Positions 54,304 through 64,000 of a stretch of 64,000 nt of DNA are shown piece after piece. The notes under the pieces are model-generated. The model saw nothing but the letters and a program-made list of their open reading frames with translations, was not told where the DNA came from and did no database searches. The first letter of the stretch is position 1; the number at the start of each line of letters is the position of its first letter. The DNA comes from Antitrichia curtipendula (Eukaryota; Streptophyta; Bryopsida; Hypnales; Leucodontaceae). The stretch lies in contig OX579635.1 of assembly GCA_951230915.1 (NCBI GenBank), forward strand, positions 26,474,001 to 26,538,000, written 5' to 3'. A program made the translations under genes and the position numbers.

Positions 54304-57300
54304 CTACATACTACTAGTGCAATGCAAGATGCCGCTCTCTAGAATGTGTCTAATCTCATTAAAGCTTAAGCTTGGAGCATGAATGAAAGCATCTACTTCT
54401 GCATTAAAGCGACAGATAACAATGAAGAGGAAATATAGATGCTTACAATTGGCCCATTGTCCTCTCTTTCCCAATGCCTTAGTAGACATTTCCTTGAAAT
54501 AAGGACATGAACATTCTGGATATGAACCTATGGTCAATAGGTATTGTTGAATGTCAGGCTGAAGACCGGAGTCAATTGTAACAATACATCCAAACCCCGG
54601 ATGTGGAATCATCGTTATTTGTCGAACATTAGCCGTCAAGGTAAGAGCAGAACCGCAATTGTTCGCTTGTTTAGTGGTTGGAGCAGCTGGGTTCCTTCGA
54701 ATTTTCCGTCCACATCTGGTGCTTGGATGTTGTGCTGGAAAATCTGGAACAATGATATCTGATAAGTCGGCCGGTAAAGTGTTTTCACCAAAAAGCCGGC
54801 GTGGGGAGATTTCAAGACGTTCAGGTAGACGAAATCCAGCATTCTGAAGCTGCATTATTTCTGTAGGCGTCAGATTTGTTCCCTTCAGGACTGGCCAAAT
54901 ACAAGGTACATCGGGTTTGGACATAACCCACTTCCTCTTTGTACCTTTGACGCAGCGCTCAATGTCGTCGTTGCAGAAAAAAAACTGTGTTCTCTCAATT
55001 CTTTTATTTTGATAACAATCCATATCCCCTGTGTAAGTTGAAGCAGCGGTTCCTTTGTTGCCTTGCACAATCTTTGCGACACATTTTTTCCTCGTTATTG
55101 CCTGCAAGGCAAAGCATGCCTTTGCTGAAGTCTTTGGTAGTCTAGCAATATGCCACTTCGACTGATCGCAAGAAGTCTCCTGGACGCTTACCACACGGAA
55201 AGTCTGAGAAGTACATGGCGTAGTTGAAGGGCCTGGATTATTATCCAAGTCTGTAGGAGTATTCTGCGCTGGGACTTCTTCAGAAACTGTATGAAGAGGA
55301 ATAATTGATGCACTTGCCCGTGTTCTCCTTGTTTCCATCCTAGGTCTGGAGAAGTTTACTTTGTCCGAGCGGTGTGACTCATGCTGAGACCCTAACGGCA
55401 GGTTTGGCATCCGAGCTTGGGATCCAAAAACCTCAGCCCCTTCAAAGTGAGGATTCCTTTTGCAATACTCACCAGCACCCGGGACGGTTTGCATTGTTGT
55501 GGTTAGCTTCTTGGGATCCCCAGTGCGTTGCGCGTAACGTTGTGCTACTCGAAGCTGCAAATCTGGACCTGTTCCTGGGTTCTCACCCTTTAAAAATTGG
55601 TAATAACGAACCATCTGCATAAATGCTCTTACATAGTCATCAACTGTTGCAACGTACAGATCATTTCTTCGCTTTCCTGATTGTTGCAGCCATTTGTTAT
55701 GGACCGTCTCCGCTAAATTGCAGGATGGCATCTCTGCCAGCTCATGGGCAGGCAAGTCCTATGGACATAAGAGAATAACCATGATTAAAAGAAAATTCCA
55801 AAAAATACTGATATCAAGGAAGCAAGTCATCGACGCCTACCGGATGCTTATAGGTAGTAGACGTCAACGAAGACAATGTCTCTTTATGATGTGATTAAAT
55901 GAAAAAGTGGATATCAATGTAAGAGATTTTGACACTCACATCAGAAAGATCTGAAAGAAGGAAGAAAAGAAGTGACGGGAGAAACTTACAATGTGCATGA
56001 ACCCCCCCCCCCCCCCCATTGTCTGTAACGAAAGTGCTAGAAAGCAAGCCATAACTGTAAGCGATGAATTCCCTCACCGGTTGCCGCCCCAGAAGAATGC
56101 CACCAAGTTCGAATGGCATTAAATCGAATGTCCGCCACTGCCCACGTAGGCACATCCTTATATTGCTTACACAGTGTTCGATGTTGATCTTGAAGGTCCG
56201 AACGAATGTCGGCTTTTGTATGCTTCTCCATAGATTGCGTCCAATGGAATAAACAAGTACGCTCTTAATTGACCATAGGCTGTGCAAGATCACCCCCTCC
56301 ATAGATGACTCTCACTGCATTCCAGTTGGCTTGTGCACAGTCTGCCATGAATCCCTTGAAATAAGGCAAAGGAATTCCATGCCTTCCCATAACCGCGTTC
56401 AAATTGGACCAGAACGAGGTTTGCGCTGTGCAATTCTCTGACTGCATGTCGCACACAGCAATTGTCATGACCTTGTAGTAAATCGGATCATAAACATGAC
56501 ATGCTAAAGTTGTCCAGTCTTTCACTCGTTTAACATGATCAAACATGATCCATGAGTCCTGAAGGTCACCGTCAGGTTGCATTCGTTCTACCAAATCAAC
56601 GCCACTTCCAGGTCCGACTTCAGACATTTTGAAAATGAAAACCTTGTCCGAATCTAAGCCTTGACCAGGAAACATGTTCTCCTGAACATAAGCCCAATTG
56701 CTGCAGCCGCGTAGCTTTAGAATGCTATCCATTACTCCAAACCTCCTGAAATACTTGAAAGTAGTAACTTCGTTCCGAACGCTCGGGGAACTCATAAATT
56801 TGCACTTCTCTATAACAGACAGAAGTTCGTCCATTCCGAAATTCCCTGGTGGTGCTCCCTCTGGCCGCAGAAGCATCCCATCCAAGAATTCCTTGCTTGC
56901 CTCCAGAATAATAGAAGAATTTGTCCCAGAAGGATTCCTCTCTACTTGATCCGAAATGAGATTCCGAGTTCTCTCTTTTGAAGCACGGCAGTCTCCGTCT
57001 CTCACAGGATGATCATGAAATCCCAGGTGAACACATGCACGCCGCGTCCCCAGCATTCCAACTACGTAATATATTTTAGCGGAGCAAGTAGCAACGCATA
57101 TCGGGACCGCAGAACAAATTTTGCAGGAGATGGTTGAACCCGGAGGAGGAATAGGACCGACCTGAAAAGGGCCAGGAGAACATCCATCCCATTCCGTTTT
57201 GTTTATAAGTGCCACGCGGTGCTTACGAGACAGGTAATCGCATTCACCATTTCCACATCGAAGGTGACCAACACACGTTGATAACCGAAAGGTCAGACCG

Positions 57301-58124
57301 TAAGCATTTTTGATGTTAGTGGTGTGCAAGTTGGACCAAACGTGACCGTCATAACGTCTCTCCATCCCGCTGAGAAGCTTGGCTTGGCATTGCTGACCAG
57401 ATTCGCCAATGGCTGGTAACTCAAATATGACATCACCATTAAACACTTGCGGGACGAATTCGACTTGATGTACCAGAATAGAATCATAATCTATTTTCTT
57501 CAATTGATTCCAAGACCCCTTTGTATGGCACAACATTCTAAGGCATGGAATAATGGATATCCCAGAAGCACTTGTAGAAGTATTCACCACCTCTGCATCA
57601 GGTAGGGAAGATGGGGTTGGGACTTGACGGCATGGTGATGACATCTGTTTGCAAACCTTGCAGGGCGATGACGACTCGTCTGAATCGTCACTGTCAATTG
57701 AAATAACATTTACTCCAGGCTCAATTTTCACTCGTGATGTAAGTGGCGTCTGATACAAACTAGTCGATGACAATTTCATAGACCCTTCACCATTAGAAGA
57801 GCCCACAATAGAAAAGGGCAAGCCGTACACTACGTAACAACCCGGCTTCAAATGCCATGTGGTAGGACTGCTGTCCTCGACAGGCTCCTGAACTAGTGTA
57901 TGAGACAATTCTCCGGTGACACTGTCAAAAACTTCCTCGTCAATGTGCATGGAACTCTTAGAAAGGCAAAAACGAATACTTAATCGGCATGCACTGACTA
58001 TCGCGAATCCTATGTCCTTGACTGGAAAAGAAATCGGAACAACCTCTCCTAGTGTCTGCACAAGTGCCATCGAACTAAGACGACTGCATTTACTCATTGA
58101 GAATGCATTCACAAAGCACAACAA
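54304..58124 (-). pseudogene. Mutator-like (MULE) transposase with SWIM finger, three exons, one in-frame stop
   Basis: Exons on the minus strand: 58124-56078, 55881-55841 and 55758-54304. Junctions are ACCG/GTGAGG...AAAG/AG, then CATCCG/GTAGGC...CATAG/GACTTG. Phases fit exactly (1 nt carried over, 41-nt exon, then phase 0), giving about 1180 codons. One TAA at 56267-56265, codon 620, interrupts an otherwise open frame. The MULE catalytic region has IMFDHVKRV (D about 529) and FMADCAQANWNA (D about 595); after the stop comes ERTCLFHWTQSMEKHTK, the C-x2-H motif with the expected acidic residue. The third exon ends in a SWIM zinc finger: CSCPYF at about 416-421 of its frame, then NCKHLYFL. Family members excise or integrate DNA; some have become host genes. 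A run of C (about 56003-56018) lies in intron 1. The single stop may be a polymorphism or recent inactivation. Confidence 0.85.
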
Positions 58125-59097
58125 TGCATGTCACTGAAATGTACCACATATCACAGAAACGGACCTTCAAAACAGAGGACTTTCAATGAACTCCAACATT
58201 GAATCCGCCTCTAATATAGAACGACCAAACTGGAAACCACCCAGGGTAATAAATTCATTCTCAACTCTGCGTGTTATCTGGTTTATATCCTTATATCCTA
58301 AAACATTAACAATGAAACGACGGCAATGAACTTTATTGAACATGTTACAAACCAATAGTAACTCTAATTAAAGTAATTAGTATTACTGTTGGAAGGTACC
58401 AATAACATTCAAAAGATATTTTGCAGGGATACTGTGACAACGCATTGAATGTGATAAAAACTAGAATGTTATATAATACAAGAATGAATATATAATTAAC
58501 CCTTTGGAGTAATGCACTTCACTGGGTACAGTCCCCTGATACTCCAAGTAGTTACGAATGACCATAAAGACGGAATAATGACACAATACGATCCTTAATG
58601 CCGCAGGCCCAATTTCATTGACAATTACCGGTATATTGTCACTGTTAATCAGTAATTGTTATCCGTCATAAATAAGAATCTACGGTATAGGCCAAACGGA
58701 AGACGCTGAACGACTACATTAAATCAGCATCCTCTGACGCCGGGATAAGCAATTGCAAAGCATACACATTATATTAATGCGAAATTTACACTATTCATAT
58801 GATAGGCTGGAACTAGGAACTGAAGGATGTGAATGGCTATGGAATCAATGCTTATGACTCTCTTATAAGACTCAGTAAGAGCACGTCTGAGAGAATACAA
58901 ATGCCAATTCGTCAAACCAAAGGACATCACAACAGGGGAGTACATGGAACTCAGTGATCACTGATGGTTGACATAGACGTGGATAACACTACAGCTATCA
59001 TTCGAAATTATAATTGTATCCTAAATAAATGGTGAGGGTCAAAATAATATAATGTAATCAGTGCTAATGTAGGTATCCAATGTTTAGATTTTGGAAA
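58125..59097. other. 5' flank of the MULE gene
   Basis: AT-rich. I looked for long terminal inverted repeats matching the region near 53800-54300 and saw none. No gene is apparent. Confidence 0.4.
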
Positions 59098-59537
59098 CTA
59101 CTGATCGCCAGGAAAGGCCATGCGACGCAGCGTTCCCACGGGGACCAGGACAATGAGCTCCTCCCGTGGCATGGACTCGGCGAACCCTAAACCGTAACCC
59201 CTAGCACCAGGCGAGTGAGGACCAAGGCGACTGAAGACCAGTGCGGTGATTTCGCTTCTGACAAAGGCGGTATTGTTCTCCCGCAAGCTAAACCGCGCGC
59301 CACCAACTGTGGATCAAAGATCTTCTGCGCCCGTGTCTCCAGCGTATGTTGCATTTCCTTATAGTCAACCACCATCTCCAGCTTTGCCAATGCTTGCACT
59401 GGTGTCCTCAATCGTATTGAAACTCCTCGTTTGGTTGCTCCCGTGGCAGGAAAATATGGAGCATCCAGGACCGAAGCTGAGATCGCGCCGAAACAAGGCC
59501 GGAGGAGAAGCGGTGGATGCCTCAGTGAGGGCTCCAA
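59098..59537 (-). pseudogene. Fragment of an unidentified gene
   Basis: The minus-strand frame 59537-59187 (QALAKLEMVVDYKEMQHTLE and ...FDPQLVARGLACGRTIPPLS) and the overlapping 59286-59098 frame (MPREELIVLVPVGTLRRMAF) are coherent in composition but in different phases. GC-richer than the neighbourhood. I do not recognise the family. A plus-strand frame through the same DNA (59246-59767) has no better support. Confidence 0.35.
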
Positions 59538-59704
59538 GGCTGGTAAGTCTCAAGCTGAATCATTCAAATCTTGCCAAATCATTAAGGTTTAGGGTATCCA
59601 AGGTTGATGAGAAGCGCATCTCAACTGTGCCACCCGAACCGATGCCTTCAAGGGCGCCCCGAAGGGCAGAAAGCCTCGTCGGCTCGCCCAGGTCGCCACC
59701 AGGC

Positions 59705-61345
59705 ATGCTCGCTGAATCCTACGGGAACTCACTTTTTTTTTGTTATAAATTTTTTTTGGTTACGTGACCCAGACATCGTCGCTCCTTAGCATACCCGTGA
59801 CCCTCTCAGACCCACTCTCGGGGCCGAGAGACACCACAGCTCGCCCGAGGGCATGCTCGCTAAATCCTACAAGATGAATCCATTATCTGGTTACATTATT
59901 TTTTTGAATTTGTGAACCCAGACATCGTCGCTCCTAAGCATACCCGTGACCCTCTCCGCGACCCTCTTGGGGCGGAGAGACACTACAGCTCGTCCAAGGG
60001 CATGCTCGCTGAATCCTACGGGACGAAACCTATTTTTTGTTACAATATTTTTTTGGTTACGTGACCCAGACATAGTCGCTCCTTAGCATACCCGTGACCC
60101 TTTCCGACACCCTCTCGGGGCCGAGAGGTACCACAGCTCGCCATAGGGCATGCTCGCTAAATCCTACGGGAACTCACTTTTTTTTTGTTGCAATATTTTT
60201 TTGGTTACGTGACCAATGCCACCGTCGCTCCTTAGCATACCCGTGAACCTCTCCGATACCCTCTTGGGGCCGAGAGGTACCACAGCTCGCTACAGGGCAT
60301 GCTCGCTGAATCCTACGGGATGAATCCATTTTCAAGTTACATTATTTTTTTGAATTTGTGAACCCAGACATCGTTGCTCCTAAGCATACCCATGACCCTC
60401 TCCATGACCCTCTCGGGGCCGAGAGACACCACAGCTTGCCCGAGGGCATGCTCGCTGAATCCTACGGGACGAAACCTATTTTTTGTTACAATATTATTTT
60501 GGTTACGTGACCCAGACATCGTCGCTCCTTAGCATACCTGTGACCCTCTCCGACACCCTCTCGGGGCCGAGAGGTACCACAGCTCGCCACAGGGCATGCT
60601 CGCTGAATCCTACAGGAACGCACTTTTTTCTTGTTACAATATTTTTTTGAATTTGTGAACCCAGACATCGTCGGTCCTTAGCATACCTGTGACCCTCTCC
60701 GTCACCCTCTCGGGGCCAAGAGACACCACAGCTCGCCCAAGGGCATGCTCGCTGAATCCTACGGGACGAAACCTATTTTTTGTTACAATATTTTTTTGGT
60801 TACGTGACCCAGACATCGTCGCTCCTTAGCATACCTATGACCCTCTCCGTCTCCCTCTCGGGGCCAAAAGACACCACAGCTCGCCCAAGGGCATGCTCGC
60901 TGAATCCTACGGGATGAATCCATTTTCTGGTTACATTATTTTTTTGGTTACGTGACCCAGACATCGTCGCTCCTAAGCATACCTGTGACCCTCTCCGTGA
61001 CCCTCTCGGGGCCGAGAGACACCAAAGCTCGCCCAAGGGCATGCTCGTTGTATCCTACGGGAACTCACTTTTATTTTGTTGCATCAATTTTTTGGGTATG
61101 TGACCAATGCCATCGTCGATCCGTAGCATACCGGTGACCCTCTCAGACAGCCTCTCGGGGCCGAGAGGCTCCACAGCTCGCCCCGGGGCATGCTCACTGA
61201 ATCCTCCGGGATCACTCTGCTTTTTGATACTATATTTTTTGGGGATTGTTGAAGCCGCCGTCGTTGCATATAAGGATACCCGTGACCGTGTCTGTCACAC
61301 GTACTCTCGGGGCCGAGAGACTCCCCAGCTTGCCATTTGGCATAG
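59705..61345. repeat. 149-bp tandem repeat array, about eleven units
   Basis: Each unit holds GTGACCCAGACATCGTCGC, GCATACCCGTGACCCTCTCC, CTCTCGGGGCCGAGAG, ACCACAGCTCGC, GGGCATGCTCGCTGAATCC and a T-rich spacer. The spacing of matching positions is 148-149 bp. The CTCTCGGGGCCGAGAG core can form a 7-bp stem hairpin. Unit length is not a multiple of three, so the repeating minus-strand frames (SGSRNQKNIVTKNRFRPVGF) are not a protein. The array ends diverged near 61345, and a last CTCTCGGTACCGAGAG palindrome is at 61445. Confidence 0.9.
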
Positions 61346-61675
61346 TTGCCGAGTCCAGATTATGTATTATCTCTTTTCATGCTAGGGGGTTGAGGGTCAT
61401 CGTATGGCTGATTTCTTTGCATACGGACTTACGAACCAGTAGGCCTCTCGGTACCGAGAGGGCCCGATGAGTGTGATCCGGCTTGCAGTATCAGGGAGTC
61501 GACTGTCCAATGCTTGTGGTCTTCAAATGTATATATATATTTGGTTTTAGGGGGTTACTTGTCCGCCAACCCTGTCCTTTCGGGCTGTGTCAATGGTTGA
61601 TGTTGGTAATTAGTGTTCACTGTTGTATTACTCTGATCCGATCTCTTCCCATCATTCTTATTGTTCGCTGTCCAG

Positions 61676-64000
61676 GTTGATGTTGTTGTGCCAGATGTAG
61701 GTGACAGTATGGTCGATTCTGGACCATCGGTAGTGGTTAGTCAAGAGGAAGTTGATGACTTGCAAGGTCAGCTAATGTTGGAAGCCGACACAATTCCAGT
61801 TTCTCGCGAGATTGGAAGCCAACCTCCAGCCGCACGGGAGATGGTAGGCGACCAGCACTTCTGGATTGATGCATTCAGCCCCGAAGATGAGCCTCTAGGA
61901 TGGGAGGGTTCCGGTTCCAGTCAAGAATCATCTATTAACTCGTCAGTGTATTGCAACTTCTTCGTATCATTGTCAGGGTCCACTTCTCAGTACTGCACTT
62001 GTGAGCGTGAGAATGATGTTTCTCCCGTCATGTCAGACGATGACGTCCTCATTATGTGCTGCGGGATATATAGATCTCCTACACTGCCCTGCCCGTGTTC
62101 CATTTCGTAGTTCACCATGGACTGAGTATACCATAGTTGAACTGGGATGAATCATACTTGTCTTATGATCCAGAGTGCATTTCACATGATTTGTTTACGA
62201 TTCACGTCTCGGTCCATGCAATTCAATTTTTGGCTTTATCCATGGTATTTGATTAATGACATCTTCACTACGCATAGGGAGAGATTGTCCAACCAGCTGA
62301 GATGGTGGAGGCCATATACAGTGATGATGATGACATTGAGTTGAACGCGAATGCACACACGTCAGAGGAAAATCACATCCCAGGAGTGTTACCCGGGTTT
62401 AAGGAGGAAGATATTCGTCGGGTGCAGACATTTGACACAGTTACTGTCATTAACAGTCTAAAGATTACAACCAACGGTCACTCACGTATGAAGATCCCAT
62501 TATGTAGGTTGGTGCCAATGCCTATGGTACGTCCAACACTTTTTTGTGACTTGACTCACCTTGAAAACTAGTTCTCACGCGGCTACGACGAGGGCGCAAG
62601 AGTATTTTACGTTTCTTACTCTGATGAGAAAGGGAATACGTCCACGTTCAGTGACAACAAGAAGCGGGATTGGGGGCCTATATGAAACTCAATCAATGAC
62701 AAGTTCAACGCCTTCCTCTTGTCAGTTCCAACTATTAAGCATTTGGTGGATTACAAGTTCTTTGTCTGTGACGGAATCACAGACGAATTGCTTGGATGAA
62801 CCACATTCAGAGGCTGCACAACCATGATCTTGCTTGGCATATCAGTGTGGACTCCATTGTCCTAGACACTAGACAACGCATCGGGGTTGCAATGCAGGCG
62901 ATGCATGACATCAACATGTAAGGGATTCTAGTTTTATTTCCTTGAATTGTCCTTGGTTTTGTAACATTGACGTTCTCTTATGTTTTTTTCTTTATTGGTT
63001 GATAGATTTCATATATTAAAATCGCCATGTCGATGGCTGACAGGCACACGGAGAACTCCCACGTCAAAACCAACCTCGTCCATACCCTTTATCGGGTGCA
63101 GAAATACGGTGTTATGGAACTTGAGAAGTTTAAAGAGTTGTTGACAGAAGAAGAGGTGAAGATATGTAAGATGCACACGCAGACAAGCTGGTATACTATG
63201 CCTTTGCATATATTCACTGGGTTTATTTTCAAGGTATGCCATATTGTTCCACTCCAATTTTTCTTAATGAATTTATTTCGGCTTCATCTAGTCCCGTGTA
63301 ACTCCTTTCTCTTAATCAATAATGTCTGTAATGTGATCTTCCAGCAAGAGATCTCTGCAGCAGCTGACGTTGCCATACGAAAACTGAAAGAAGAAAATGA
63401 AGAGGTTGATGTTATCTGAGAGGAAGTTGCAGCCACAATGAGAGCGGCAATCAAAGACTCGACCGACCGACACTACAAGAAGCTTTCCAAGATTGTAGCC
63501 GTTGCAAATCCGGCCCTTACTCCAGAGTGGCTTAAAGAGGTAATTTTGTTTTCCGTGGACGTCCTTGATTCCTTCGTCAATCTCAGTGTTCTTCACATTT
63601 TGATTGACCTCTTTACTCTGGCAGATAGAAAGACACTGGAGCCATAATGCAGTTCCGGAGTTGACACTCGAAAAGCTGCAGATGATTGCGACAGCCACAG
63701 TGGAACCTAGACACAAGGTCAAATGGCTAAATTGGATGAACGCTAGCTCTCACACAAGAGAAGCTCGTCGATTTCCACCACGCCCAGTGAATGAAGAGAA
63801 GTTGGGCATTTTTCTGGCAAAGGCTTCTTACTACTCTGGAGTATGACGATTACCTTATTCTTGAATTGAGTGTGAAGAAAACAAAACTACTTTTGAACTG
63901 ATTCTATTCTTGTATAGTTTTTGTACTATGAATGAGGATCTTCTTTGTTATACGTACTCTGACTTGACATTGGATTTTACAGCTTGAGGAGGCAGCTGCT
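61676..64000 (+). pseudogene. Multi-exon gene with ParB/sulfiredoxin-like motif, lesion-bearing, runs off the end
   Basis: Exons seen: 61676 to at least 61940 (acidic, SDDDV...), 62278-62526 (YSDDDDIELN... RMKIPLCRLVPMPM), 62572-62917 (FSRGYDEGARVFYVSYSDEK, LVDYKFFVCDG), 63006-63233, 63345-63539, 63625-63840 and 63983 on. Splice borders are GT-AG, with ATG/GTACGT and AAG/GTATGC donors. The motif VCDG, then (after a 1-nt loss near 62776) HRRIAWMNH, reads like the DG-HR core of ParB-type nuclease/ATPase domains. Lesions: TGA at 62683-62685 in WGPI-NSIND; the frameshift near 62776; TGA at 63417-63419 before EEVAATMRAA. The 62917/63006 junction phase also does not close. The function is unknown; later exons are coiled and acidic/basic (NEEKLGIFLAKASYYSG). 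Confidence 0.5.

Noticed and set aside
59891..60816. Repeated minus-strand ORFs of 60 residues (SGSRNQKNIVTKNRFRPV...) taken as a peptide family
   Set aside because: They follow from the 149-bp unit, which is not a multiple of three, so each unit starts and stops separately; the DNA, not the protein, is conserved.
59705..61345. CRISPR-like array
   Set aside because: Plant nuclear context, long units without unique spacers and no cas genes.

Overview
The window is land-plant nuclear DNA, most likely from a bryophyte (a liverwort such as Marchantia is my best guess, from the style of the F-box family and the mix of transposon families). It has spliced genes with GT-AG introns, an exact TACTAAC branch-point sequence, AT-rich intergenic DNA and very few intact genes among many nested transposable elements. 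The species call is an inference from general knowledge and was not tested by a search.

Left part (0-10 kb): an intact F-box gene (231-1340), a MITE (2213-2525), and a spliced gene of unknown function (exons at 2701-2922, 3131-3207 and 4846-5011). Its second intron and third splice donor carry two related CACTA-like elements, the second split by a 573-bp palindrome. An intronless membrane-protein gene (7996-8994, minus) follows; its start region is duplicated in tandem upstream.

10-20 kb: a decayed hAT transposase gene on the minus strand (17520 down to 10710) is cut in two by a 4.4-kb non-coding CACTA element (11122-15532). A second F-box copy (19133-20247) is a duplicate of the first. It has a frameshift in a C9 run and a core tract nearly identical to the first copy, which suggests gene conversion.

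20-43 kb: mostly transposon debris. It includes a complete-ended Tc1-like element (25716-27424, DD34E, two lesions), short LINE tails, a tRNA-like SINE, one clean intronless PAP2 phosphatase gene (31710-32657, minus), and three elements flanked by TTAA with CCCCTA termini that look like piggyBac-type non-autonomous transposons.

43-53 kb: an unusual array of hairpin units (CATGACCAAAAATGGGGGTA and its inverse), split by a 3.4-kb Ty3/gypsy chromovirus. The chromovirus has LTRs and a 5-bp target duplication but lacks gag and protease. A fragment resembling the SWIM domain of the next gene, a second SINE-like unit and low-complexity repeats follow.

53-64 kb: a three-exon Mutator-like transposase gene with a C-terminal SWIM zinc finger (58124 down to 54304, minus), broken by one in-frame TAA; then gene debris, about eleven 149-bp tandem repeats each carrying a CTCTCGG/CCGAGAG hairpin, and a multi-exon, lesion-bearing gene on the plus strand running off the window end. 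That gene contains a ParB/sulfiredoxin-like DG-HR motif.
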